From CAZWZG01 sp964638245 (GTDB lineage Bacteria > Pseudomonadota > Alphaproteobacteria > Rhodobacterales > Rhodobacteraceae): a stretch of 17,190 nucleotides of DNA. A program made the translations under genes and the position numbers. A model generated the notes under the pieces. The model was not told the DNA's origin. It worked only from the letters and a program-made list of their open reading frames with translations, and did no database searches. The stretch is from the NCBI GenBank assembly GCA_964638245.1, contig CAZWZG010000056.1:1-17190 (forward strand), written 5' to 3'. This document shows, in pieces, positions 7,844 to 15,191 of this stretch (position 1 is the first letter of the stretch; each line of letters begins with the position of its first letter).

Positions 7844-7955
7844 TCCGCGCCCGACAACCGAGTATTTTCAACAAGAAGAAGCCCTGCGGATTTCCGCAGG
7901 ATGGCATTTGGCGTCCAGATGGACATGTGCCCCCCCCTTGGGCAATGGTGACGCG
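7844..7955. promoter_or_regulatory. puuD-kinase intergenic region with operator palindrome and poly-C run
   Basis: This 112-base gap between puuD and the sensor kinase contains the first copy of the 18-bp palindrome (7883-7900) and a run of eight C (7930-7937). A weak -10-like TATTTT (7863-7868) lies just before the palindrome; if used, the palindrome would sit at the transcription start, a repressor-like position. The reading frame of the kinase is open through the whole gap, so an earlier start is formally possible but would encode unlikely residues. Confidence 0.4.
7883..7900. promoter_or_regulatory. 18-bp palindrome, copy 1 (candidate response-regulator operator)
   Basis: CCTGCGGATTTCCGCAGG. 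Each arm is CCTGCGGA / TCCGCAGG around a TT centre. It is the exact reverse complement of the copy at 10991-11008; with flanking bases (7879-7900 against 10991-11012) the match is 22 bases. No minus-strand gene ends here, so a terminator role is unlikely for this copy and an operator for the adjacent two-component regulator is the simplest reading (inference). Confidence 0.65.
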
Positions 7956-9677
7956 ATGTCTGACGCCATTGATATTGCGCCGCCACTTGCCGCGCCTGAG
8001 ACGCCAAAGATCCGAACCCGGATTGTGGCGATGCTTGTGGCGACGGTTTTGTTGGCCACGACGGCAACGTTTTTCGGGGCCATGCAGTATTTTGAGCGAA
8101 GCGCGCGCGCAGATGCAGACAATCAGCTGGCGCTGTATCTCCGCTCGTTGAACGAGGCGCTCAAACAGCACCAACACCTGCCCTACATCCTTGCAGAGAA
8201 TGAGGCTCTTGTGCGCGCGGTTGAGGGCGGCAACCCCGAAGCGCTCAATCCGATGCTGGCCGATTTTGCCCAGGCGGCCGGGCTCGAAGCGATTTACGTG
8301 ATGGACCCCGGCGGAACCGTGACGGCGGCGTCCAATGCCGGAACACCGCAGAGTTTTCTGGGTCAGAATTACCGGTTTCGACCCTATTTTCAGGAGGCTT
8401 TGGCTGGGCAGCAAAGCGATTACTTTGCGATTGGAGCGACGACAGGTCGGCCCGGGTATTTCGTAGCCGTCCCGTTATCGAACGCGTCTGGCGCGCGTTT
8501 GGGGGCGGTTGTCATCAAGCTGGACGTGAGCGAGTTGCAAGCTGCGTGGGAAGAACGAGGCGAGCCGGTTTTGGCCGTTAACGCGCAAGGAATTACAGTC
8601 CTGTCGGCTGACCCGGATTGGCTCTATCGCGCAACGACGGAGCTCATGCCTATCGAACGAGAGCTTATCACAAATGAACGACAGTTTGGTAACCAGCCAC
8701 TGGAACCCTTTGGATGGCAGATTCTGGGCGACAAAACCGTCAGCGTTTCTGGCGAGCGATACTTGTTGGCGTCGGACACTGCGGATTTTCAGGGTTGGAC
8801 AGTCCACTACCTGACACCGCGTGCTGATATTCGACAGCAAACCATTTTAACGACAGCGTTTGCAGGGGCAATCGTCACGGTTCTAATTGGATTTGCGACG
8901 TTTCTGCGCTCTCAAAGGATCGAGACAGCACTGGAAGCATCGCAACTTCACCGCAAAGAACTCATAGCGACAAACGCACAGCTCTTGAAAGCCCAAGAAG
9001 AATTGGCGCGTACCGCAAAACTTGCAGCCCTTGGCCAATTGGCTGCATCGGTGACACACGAATTGGGTCAACCGATCTCGGCACTTAAGAACCATCTGGC
9101 AGCGGCCGAGATGGGAAACGAAATTACCTCCCCGACGACTGCCGCAAACCTTCGTCAACTGGCTGAGCGAATGGAGTCAATATCGTCGGAACTGCGTTTT
9201 TTCGCGCGCGGAAGAACGAGTGTCGCCGAAACATTTGATCTTGCTGAGGCGATCAAGCAGGCGTTGGAGCTTTTGTTTCATGACATGCGCGGAGTTTCTG
9301 TGGATCTTCAGTTGCCCCGCGGACCTGTCCAGATTACAGCGCGGCGGATTGAAATTGAGCAAGCTCTTGTGAACCTGATCCGCAATGGTCTCCAAGCGGC
9401 AAAAGAAACGGCCCTTCCGGCGGTAGAGATTTCGTTAGTAACGAGAAATGGCGATCGTATCGTTTCGGTTGCAGACAATGGGGCCGGGCTTGGCGATGCA
9501 ATACTGGCCGACTTGCAAGAACCTTTCTACAGCACCAAACCTTCAGGCGTTGGGATGGGGCTAGGGCTTGCGATTACCACTGAGATCCTACGTGCCCACG
9601 GTGGTGCGTTGAATGCAGTCAGTCGATCGGACGGCGGCGCAGTCTTCGAGATGACAGTTCCAGAGCACGCCCGATGA
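7956..9677 (+). CDS. DctB-like sensor histidine kinase
   Basis: Membrane sensor kinase of the C4-dicarboxylate DctB type, 573 residues. One membrane helix at about 24-44 and a second at about 297-316 enclose a periplasmic double-PAS (Cache-like) domain with the DctB-type ligand motif NYRFRPYFQEALAG (138-151) and GYFVAVPL (167-174). A coiled linker (about 320-358) leads to the dimerisation domain, with the phospho-accepting His368 in VTHELGQPISALKNH, a DctB hallmark. The ATPase domain shows NLIRNGLQAA (473-482), DNGAG (507-511), EPFYSTK and GMGLGLAI. All kinase boxes are intact. The ATG at 7956 is the best start although its Shine-Dalgarno is weak. The stop overlaps the response-regulator ATG as ATGA (9674-9677). 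The conserved Arg and Tyr suggest a small carboxylate ligand (inference). Confidence 0.93.
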   Translation: MSDAIDIAPPLAAPETPKIRTRIVAMLVATVLLATTATFFGAMQYFERSARADADNQLALYLRSLNEALKQHQHLPYILAENEALVRAVEGGNPEALNPMLADFAQAAGLEAIYVMDPGGTVTAASNAGTPQSFLGQNYRFRPYFQEALAGQQSDYFAIGATTGRPGYFVAVPLSNASGARLGAVVIKLDVSELQAAWEERGEPVLAVNAQGITVLSADPDWLYRATTELMPIERELITNERQFGNQPLEPFGWQILGDKTVSVSGERYLLASDTADFQGWTVHYLTPRADIRQQTILTTAFAGAIVTVLIGFATFLRSQRIETALEASQLHRKELIATNAQLLKAQEELARTAKLAALGQLAASVTHELGQPISALKNHLAAAEMGNEITSPTTAANLRQLAERMESISSELRFFARGRTSVAETFDLAEAIKQALELLFHDMRGVSVDLQLPRGPVQITARRIEIEQALVNLIRNGLQAAKETALPAVEISLVTRNGDRIVSVADNGAGLGDAILADLQEPFYSTKPSGVGMGLGLAITTEILRAHGGALNAVSRSDGGAVFEMTVPEHAR

Positions 9678-10990
9678 GCAAGGCTGAAATTCTCATTGTT
9701 GATGACGACCGGGAGATGCGCACTTCATTGACGCATTTGCTCGAAGCAGGTGGATACAGCGTGACTACGGCCAAAGACGGGCGCGAAGGACTGATTTCGA
9801 TGGGACAGCATCTGCCAGATACGGTCGTATGCGACGTTCGCATGCCCGGCATGAACGGTTTGGAGTTCCAGCGACAGGCCGCAGAGCGTTTTCCGGTACC
9901 AGTCGTTCTTTTTTCTGCCCATGGCGACATTCCAATGGCAGTTGAGGCCATACAAAACGGAGCCTACAATTTCATTGAAAAACCATTTGATCCAAGGCGT
10001 TTGCTGACTTTGATCGGGAACGCAATCCGTCTCAAACGCCTACAGGATAACACGCGGCAGTTGGAAAGCCGGCTTGCTGCTGTGACGGACCTCGAAGGCA
10101 TTCTCATCGGCGATACGCCTCAGATGCGCTCTGTAAGACAGTCGATTTACGAGTTTTCTGGGCTTCCTGCCAGCGTCCTAATCACTGGGGCAACGGGTAC
10201 GGGAAAAGAACTGGTGGCGCGCGCGCTCCACGATCTTGGACCGGGGCCGTCTGCACCCTTTGTGGCTGTGAACTGTGCAGTTATCCCGCCCGAAAGGTTC
10301 GAAGAAACGGTCTTTGGCAGCGGAGAAACGCTTGGCTTGATGCGGCGCGCGGATGGCGGGACACTGTTTCTCGACGAGTTGACGGCAATGCCGCCGGAGA
10401 CCCAATCCAAGCTTCTTCGTGCGGTAGAGACGAAAACCTGCGAGCCACTTGGCGCAAAACCCATCGCTGTCGCCTTGCGCATCGTAAGCGCTACTTCCGA
10501 GAGCCCTGCAGCATTCGTGCGTACGGATTTGCTGTTTCGGCTGAACACGCTCATGATCGATTTGCCGAAGCTTGCTGAGCGCGGGAATGACGTTCTTTTG
10601 CTATTCCGACACTACCAGACGCGGTTTTCCGCATTGTATGATGTGTCCGTTCCGGAGCTTTCGCCAAGCGATGTCTCCGCGCTCCTGACCCACGATTGGC
10701 CAGGAAATGTACGCGAATTGCAAAGCGTCGCCGAACGACATGTGTTGATGGCGAAACGCGGGCCAAGTTCAGTGCCCGAAGCGATCAAAGGGGAAGAAGG
10801 CGCGGAGGTACCATCGACTCTTCGTGAAGCCGTAGCTGTTTTCGAACGCGAGTTGATCACAAAGGCCTTGATTTCAGAAGAAGGGCGCATGGATGATGCA
10901 GCCGCATCGCTTGGAATTGGCAGGCGGACCTTGAACGAAAAGATTGTCAAACTGGGAATTCGCAAAGACAGGCTTTTTTCGGAATCCTAG
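9674..10990 (+). CDS. DctD/NtrC-family response regulator lacking the GAFTGA loop
   Basis: Response regulator of 438 residues: receiver (1-120) with acidic pocket D10-D12, phospho-acceptor D54 in VVCDVRMPG and K103 in EKPFD; AAA+ domain (about 140-350) with Walker A GATGTGKE (172-179), Walker B GGTLFLDEL (228-236), arginine-finger region RTDLLFRLN (283-291) and HDWPGNVREL (340-349); and a Fis-type HTH at 383-430 (AAASLGIGRRTLNEKIVKLGI). Between VFG (213-215) and ADGGT (226-230), where the family normally carries HEKGAFTGA and more, only SGETLGLMRR is present. The sigma-54 contact loop is thus missing, about nine residues shorter than usual. Such regulators, e.g. Rhodobacter capsulatus NtrC, act with sigma-70 polymerase. 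Partner of the kinase just upstream (ATGA overlap); likely controls the TRAP genes downstream. Confidence 0.94.
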   Translation: MSKAEILIVDDDREMRTSLTHLLEAGGYSVTTAKDGREGLISMGQHLPDTVVCDVRMPGMNGLEFQRQAAERFPVPVVLFSAHGDIPMAVEAIQNGAYNFIEKPFDPRRLLTLIGNAIRLKRLQDNTRQLESRLAAVTDLEGILIGDTPQMRSVRQSIYEFSGLPASVLITGATGTGKELVARALHDLGPGPSAPFVAVNCAVIPPERFEETVFGSGETLGLMRRADGGTLFLDELTAMPPETQSKLLRAVETKTCEPLGAKPIAVALRIVSATSESPAAFVRTDLLFRLNTLMIDLPKLAERGNDVLLLFRHYQTRFSALYDVSVPELSPSDVSALLTHDWPGNVRELQSVAERHVLMAKRGPSSVPEAIKGEEGAEVPSTLREAVAVFERELITKALISEEGRMDDAAASLGIGRRTLNEKIVKLGIRKDRLFSES

Positions 10991-11008
10991 CCTGCGGAAA
11001 TCCGCAGG
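10991..11008. promoter_or_regulatory. 18-bp palindrome, copy 2 (candidate operator, possible terminator)
   Basis: CCTGCGGAAATCCGCAGG starts at the base after the regulator's stop codon and is the exact reverse complement of copy 1. A T-rich stretch (GCTTTTCTT) follows, so it could also fold as a 7-bp GC stem with a 4-base loop and end the regulator mRNA. The inverted second copy before the kinase favours a protein-binding site. Its centre is about 57 bases before the candidate -10 box of the TAXI gene, a position suited to an activator of a sigma-70 promoter (inference). Confidence 0.65.
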
Positions 11009-11035
11009 GCTTTTCTTGACGGATGCGCGGATTAG

Positions 11036-11062
11036 TTCATAGGCTGGCGGCAGCCATATGAT
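11036..11062 (+). promoter_or_regulatory. Candidate sigma-70 promoter of the TAXI-TRAP genes
   Basis: TATGAT (11057-11062) matches 5 of 6 bases of the -10 consensus. The best -35-like hexamer, TTCATA (11036-11041), is only 15 bases away and matches 4 of 6, which fits an activator-dependent promoter. A small hairpin GGCTG-GCGG-CAGCC (11042-11055) lies in the spacer. No GG-N10-GC sigma-54 promoter was found between the palindrome and the gene. Confidence 0.35.
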
Positions 11063-11076
11063 ATTGTGTTGTTCGA

Positions 11077-11093
11077 GCGCCGACTTCCGGCGC
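11077..11093 (+). promoter_or_regulatory. 5'-leader hairpin before the TAXI ribosome binding site
   Basis: GCGCCG-ACTTC-CGGCGC can form a 6-bp all-GC stem with a 5-base loop, ending 4 bases before the Shine-Dalgarno GGGAGG (11098-11103). It leaves the binding site open, so it more likely stabilises the mRNA 5' end or spaces the leader than blocks translation. Function is inferred only from position. Confidence 0.35.
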
Positions 11094-11109
11094 GCTTGGG
11101 AGGAATACC

Positions 11110-12102
11110 ATGAAAATGATGAAAACGCTCGCTTTGGGCGTTGCCTTTGCTGCGTCGGCGACATTCGCCACCGCGCAGGATTATGTACTGAACACCGCTT
11201 CGACGGGCGGCACCTATCACCCGGTTGGCACGGCCATTTCGACCCTGTCGAAGGTTCGCCTTTTGCCGGGCGAAGGATTCTCGCTGACGGCTGTGAACTC
11301 GGCCGGTTCGGGCGCAAACGTGCAGGCGATGGGTGCAGGCACGGCAGACTTCGCCATTTTGCAGGGTCTTTTTGGGTCTTATGCACGTACCGGCACGGGT
11401 CCCGTTTCGGAGCCACAGGAGAACCTGCGCTCGGTCACGATGCTCTGGCAGAACGTGGAGCAGTTCGTGGCTCCTACCGACATGGCGCCGAATGGCACGG
11501 TCTCTGACCTTGTCGCGCTGAAAGGCAAAGCGGCGGGCATGGGCGCGCAAAACTCGGGCACCATCGGCTCAAACAGCGTGCTGCTCTCGGGTCTTGGCAT
11601 CGATATCGAAGCCGATTTCGACCTCGTTTACTCGGGCTATGGCCCGACGGCTGACGCTCTGGCCAACGGCCAGATCGTGGCGGCAGGCTTCCCTGCTGGC
11701 CCCCCGACGGGTGCGATCACCCAGCTGATGGCAGCAAACGCTGGCAAGTTCACTGTGCTGGACGTGACCGCGGACGAGCTGGCCGCCATGGATGGCGGGC
11801 GTGAACTCTGGGTGCCTTACACCATTGCGGCGGGCACCTACCCGGGTCAGGACGCGGACATCAACACGATTGCACAGCCGAACTTCCTGGCCGTGAACGC
11901 CGATGTCGATGAGAACCACGTCTATCTTCTAACGAAGACGATGTACGAGAACCTTGCCTTCCTGCAGGCGATCCATCCGGCGACCAAGGACATGTCGCTT
12001 GAAGGCGCGATGGCGGGTCTTCCTCTACCACTTCACCCCGGTGCACAGCGCTATTACGAGGAAATGGGCCTGACGGTTCCGGATCGGCTCAAAGCCAACT
12101 AA
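11110..12102 (+). CDS. TAXI-family TRAP transporter solute-binding protein
   Basis: Periplasmic solute receptor of a TRAP transporter of the TAXI class, 330 residues. A Sec signal peptide is clear (MKMMKTLALGVAFAASATFA, cleavage probably after ATA at residue 22). The mature part begins with the family motif LNTASTGGTYHPVGTAIS, followed by AGSGANVQAMGAGTADFAILQG and LVALKGKAAGMGAQNSGT, the ligand-cleft strands of TAXI proteins. The start is firm: GGGAGG lies 6 bases before the ATG. It is followed by a UUCG hairpin terminator and the fused permease gene, the usual TAXI order. The upstream two-component pair and palindrome suggest inducible expression. TAXI substrates are poorly known; the DctB-like sensor hints at a small carboxylate or similar anion, but the sequence does not prove it. 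Confidence 0.95.
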   Translation: MKMMKTLALGVAFAASATFATAQDYVLNTASTGGTYHPVGTAISTLSKVRLLPGEGFSLTAVNSAGSGANVQAMGAGTADFAILQGLFGSYARTGTGPVSEPQENLRSVTMLWQNVEQFVAPTDMAPNGTVSDLVALKGKAAGMGAQNSGTIGSNSVLLSGLGIDIEADFDLVYSGYGPTADALANGQIVAAGFPAGPPTGAITQLMAANAGKFTVLDVTADELAAMDGGRELWVPYTIAAGTYPGQDADINTIAQPNFLAVNADVDENHVYLLTKTMYENLAFLQAIHPATKDMSLEGAMAGLPLPLHPGAQRYYEEMGLTVPDRLKAN

Positions 12103-12118
12103 TTGGCAGACTAACGAG

Positions 12119-12148
12119 CGAGAGCGCCTTCGGGCGCTCTCGTTTTTT
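12119..12148 (+). terminator. Rho-independent terminator/attenuator between TAXI receptor and permease
   Basis: CGAGAGCGCC-TTCG-GGCGCTCTCG forms a perfect 10-bp stem with a stable UUCG tetraloop, followed by six T (12143-12148). It starts 16 bases after the solute-binding protein stop. With only 60 bases to the permease start and no separate promoter seen, it probably acts as a partial terminator giving more receptor than permease mRNA. Confidence 0.88.
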
Positions 12149-12162
12149 CAGGGGAGGGGCGC

Positions 12163-14346
12163 ATGGCCGAGGTAGTTGAAGAGCCGGTGAACCGGCGGAG
12201 CGCGATGCTCGACATCATGGCGCCTGACAAGTCAGCGGGAAGCTGGCTTTTGATCGCTTTGGCGGTGCTGTTCGGCCTCTGGCATATTGCAACCAACGTC
12301 TACATTACCGAGCCGGAGCGCTGGCAGAATGCGATCCACTTCGGCGGTTTTGCCTTCTTCGCTTCCGTGATCTTCAGCCCTTGGGGGCGGAAGGCGGACA
12401 CGAAATGGGCGTGGACGATCGACCTAGCCTACGGCCTGATCGTTGCAGCGGCGGCCCTCTGGGTGGCGGCGTCCGAGAACTCTCTTTACGACCGCTCGCT
12501 GGCACAGACGGGGCTATCCTGGCAGTTCCGGCCAATTGACTGGATTGCCGGGTTTATCCTGATTTTTGCGGGCATGGACCTGTCGCGGCGGGTCGCGGGA
12601 TGGGTGATCCCGATCCTTGTGGCGCTGGGGCTGGCGTATATCCTGTTTCTCGGCTCGTGGCTGCCGGGCGTGTTCCGTGCGGCGAGCCTGCCCTGGAACG
12701 ATGTGATGTTTCGAACGCTCTATAATGACGAAGGCATGTTCGGGATATTGGCGTCGATTTCATCGACCGAGATCGCGCTTTTCATGATTTTCGGCGGCTT
12801 TCTGGTCGTCTCGGGCGCGTCCGATTTCGTGATCGAGATTGCCAAGCTTGTGGCCGGGCGCATCAAGGGCGGCGCGGCGTTCGTGGCCGTGATCGCGTCG
12901 GCGCTGACGGGGACGATTTCGGGGTCGGCCATTGCGAATACAGCCTCCACGGGCGTCATCACCATTCCGCTGATGAAGGCCAACGGTTTCCGCCCGCAAT
13001 TTGCGGCGGGTGTCGAGGCCGCGTCCTCAACCGGCGGGCAGATGATGCCGCCGATCATGGGGGCGGGAGCGTTCGTCATGGTCGCGCTGACGGGCATTCC
13101 ATATGGCACCATCGTCGCCGTGTCGGTTGTCCCAGCCATCCTTTATTTCGCCTCCGTGGCCTGCATCGTCCGCATCGAGGCGATGAAATACGACGCGGGC
13201 GCCGAGATCGACCTGACCGTGGACCGGGGTAAGATGCTCTCGGGCGGGCTGGTCTTCGTTATCCCGCTGGGCGTGATGATCTGGATGCTACTGAGCGGTG
13301 TGACGCCTGCTTTTGCGGCGTGTTATGCGATCGCCGCGCTGATCGTGACGTCTTGGATTACGGCGCTGCTGGCGGCGCTTACGCAGGGTGAGATGTTCAA
13401 GCCGATCCGCATGGGGCCGATCAAGATCGCCGAAGCTTTGGTGGCGGGCGTGCGCTCGTCGATCATGACCGGCATCCTGCTCGTGACCATCGGGATCATG
13501 AACAACGCGATCGTGACGAGCGGGGTCGGTAACGGATTTTCGCTGATGATTGCACAGTGGAGCCAGGGCTCGCTGGTGCTCGCCATCCTGTTGATCGGGC
13601 TCGTGTCACTGGTGCTGGGCATGGGGCTACCGGTGACGGCGGCCTATATCATCCTTGCGATCCTGACCGCGCCGGCGCTGTCGGGGATCATGCAGGATGC
13701 GATCATCGTCGAGCAACTGGTGGCCGGGATCACTGATCCGGGGCTGGCGGGGCTGTTCTTCCTTGTGGACCATCCAAATGCGGCCTTGGTAGCGCAGGGG
13801 ATGACGGAAAGTCAGGCCTGGGCGCTGATGCGGGCAATCCCGTTCGAGGTGGCGGTGACGATCCGACCCGCGCTGGTCGATCCGGCGGTGGCAACGATGT
13901 TCCTTCTGACGGCGCATCTAATCATCTTCTGGCTGAGCCAGGATTCGAACGTGACGCCACCGGTCTGTCTGGCGTCGTTTACGGCGGCGGGGATCGCGGG
14001 GTCGCGGCCCATGGCAACCGGGTTTGAATCCTGGAAGATCGCAAAGGGGCTTTATATCGTGCCGCTTCTTTTCGCCTATACGCCGCTCATATCTGGCGAG
14101 TTTATCGAGGTGGCGCAGATCGGGTTCTTTGCCTTGTTCGGCATCTATTCGACCAATGCGCTGATCCAGAATTATGCCGAGGGGCCGACGGGATGGATCG
14201 GTATTCCGCTCTTCGTTCTTGGGGCTGTGCTTTGCTACTGGCCATTGAACCTGATCGCCAATGTCGCCGGGCTGGTCGTGGTGATCGGGGCGATCGTCTG
14301 GACACGGTCACGTCGGCCCGGGACGCCGGTGGCGGTGGCGACTTGA
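12163..14346 (+). CDS. TRAP transporter fused permease (4TM/12TM, TAXI type)
   Basis: Inner-membrane permease of 727 residues in which the small (DctQ-like, 4-helix) and large (DctM-like, 12-helix) TRAP subunits are fused, as is usual for TAXI systems. The N-terminal third carries four helices (from about residue 25 to 145). The large domain carries the conserved motif SGSAIANTASTGVITIPLMK near residue 253 and VEAASSTGGQMMPPIMGAGA near residue 285, plus a second internal-repeat motif LVLGMGLPVTAAYIILA near residue 484. The length is full for the family and no frameshift was seen. Uptake would be driven by an ion gradient, with ligand delivered by the TAXI protein encoded just upstream. ATG at 12163 follows GGGGAGGGG with a short spacer. 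The SDR gene begins 57 bases after its stop, probably in the same transcript. Confidence 0.95.
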   Translation: MAEVVEEPVNRRSAMLDIMAPDKSAGSWLLIALAVLFGLWHIATNVYITEPERWQNAIHFGGFAFFASVIFSPWGRKADTKWAWTIDLAYGLIVAAAALWVAASENSLYDRSLAQTGLSWQFRPIDWIAGFILIFAGMDLSRRVAGWVIPILVALGLAYILFLGSWLPGVFRAASLPWNDVMFRTLYNDEGMFGILASISSTEIALFMIFGGFLVVSGASDFVIEIAKLVAGRIKGGAAFVAVIASALTGTISGSAIANTASTGVITIPLMKANGFRPQFAAGVEAASSTGGQMMPPIMGAGAFVMVALTGIPYGTIVAVSVVPAILYFASVACIVRIEAMKYDAGAEIDLTVDRGKMLSGGLVFVIPLGVMIWMLLSGVTPAFAACYAIAALIVTSWITALLAALTQGEMFKPIRMGPIKIAEALVAGVRSSIMTGILLVTIGIMNNAIVTSGVGNGFSLMIAQWSQGSLVLAILLIGLVSLVLGMGLPVTAAYIILAILTAPALSGIMQDAIIVEQLVAGITDPGLAGLFFLVDHPNAALVAQGMTESQAWALMRAIPFEVAVTIRPALVDPAVATMFLLTAHLIIFWLSQDSNVTPPVCLASFTAAGIAGSRPMATGFESWKIAKGLYIVPLLFAYTPLISGEFIEVAQIGFFALFGIYSTNALIQNYAEGPTGWIGIPLFVLGAVLCYWPLNLIANVAGLVVVIGAIVWTRSRRPGTPVAVAT

Positions 14347-14403
14347 CCTCTGCGCCTCGCGGGGCAAGTTGAGCGGCAACGCAGACTTGGAAGGACGAAG
14401 ACG

Positions 14404-15186
14404 ATGGATCTGGGGATCAAGGGCAAGACGGCTCTGGTGCTGGGCGCGAGCCAGGGGCTGGGTCGGGCGATTGCGATGGGGCTGGCGGCTGAGGGCGTGA
14501 ATATCGCTGTCGTGGCGCGGCGGGCCGAGAAGTTGGAGGCGCTGAAGGCGGAGGCCGAGGCGCTGGGCGTGAGTGTCACGACCCATGTTGTGGACCTGTC
14601 GGACCGGGCGTCGGTGGATGCCTTTGCCGAGGTCGTGAAGGACGAGATCAAGCCGGATATTATGCTGTCGAACGCAGGCGGTCCACCGCCGTCGATGGCT
14701 CTAGGCGTCGCGCCGGAGGTCTGGCGAGCGTCGACGGAGACGATGCTGTTTTCGATCATCACGCTGACGGAAGCCGCACTGGTGTCGATGCGCGAACGCG
14801 GCTGGGGGCGGATCGTGGCGATCGGCTCGTCGGGGATCGTCCAGCCGATCCCGACGTTGGCGGTGTCAAACACGGTGCGCGGAGCGGTTGCGGGTTATTA
14901 CAAGTCACTTTCCAATCAGATCGCCAAGGACGGGGTGACGGTGAACATGGTGCTTCCCGGGCGTGTGCATACCGAGCGGATCGAGCAGCTGGATGCGGCG
15001 CGGGCTGAGCGGGAAGGCACAGATGTCGCGTCCGTGCGCGATGCCTCGGTGGGCGAAATCCCCGCCGGACGGCTGGGCAAGCCCGAGGAGTTTGCCGCGG
15101 TCGCCGTGTTCTTGATGAGCGAGCAGGCGGGCTATGTGACAGGGCAGATGACTCGGATTGACGGCGGCGCCGTGCGCGGGCTCTGA
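14404..15186 (+). CDS. SDR-family protein with altered catalytic motif (FabG-like fold)
   Basis: Short-chain dehydrogenase/reductase-fold protein, 260 residues. The Rossmann start is good (KTALVLGASQGLGRAIA, glycines at 14, 18 and 20), with NAGG at 90-93 and IGSSG at 140-144. The classical YxxxK pair is not there: counting 13 residues from Ser142, the Tyr position is Ser155 and the Lys position is Arg159 (SNTVR). The C-terminal part is normal (MVLPGRVHTERI, RLGKPEEFAAVAVFLMS, GYVTGQMTRIDGG). This agrees with a known FabG-like subgroup described as lacking the perfect SDR catalytic tetrad, so activity and substrate are unclear. The ATG at 14404 is preceded by GGAAGGA. It follows the TRAP permease closely and may act on the imported compound or be an unrelated passenger. 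Confidence 0.9.
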   Translation: MDLGIKGKTALVLGASQGLGRAIAMGLAAEGVNIAVVARRAEKLEALKAEAEALGVSVTTHVVDLSDRASVDAFAEVVKDEIKPDIMLSNAGGPPPSMALGVAPEVWRASTETMLFSIITLTEAALVSMRERGWGRIVAIGSSGIVQPIPTLAVSNTVRGAVAGYYKSLSNQIAKDGVTVNMVLPGRVHTERIEQLDAARAEREGTDVASVRDASVGEIPAGRLGKPEEFAAVAVFLMSEQAGYVTGQMTRIDGGAVRGL

Positions 15187-15191
15187 CGAAG

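Noticed and set aside
7956..10990. Kinase-regulator pair as recently transferred DNA because it looks less GC-rich than its neighbours
   Set aside because: A few lines checked by eye ranged from about 47 to 57 percent GC, overlapping with neighbours; not counted rigorously, so no claim is made.
10991..11020. Palindrome copy 2 as a simple terminator of the regulator gene only
   Set aside because: The T-rich tail makes this possible, but the exact inverted copy at 7883-7900 has no gene to terminate, so a shared operator explains both; a double role is not excluded.
11009..11109. Sigma-54 promoter (GG-N10-GC) before the TAXI gene
   Set aside because: Checked the GG dinucleotides in this stretch by eye; none has GC at the required spacing with TGGCA-like context.
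12720..13139. Minus-strand open frame opposite the TRAP permease
   Set aside because: Antisense frame of a gene with strong membrane-protein coding signal; composition reflects the complement of hydrophobic codons.
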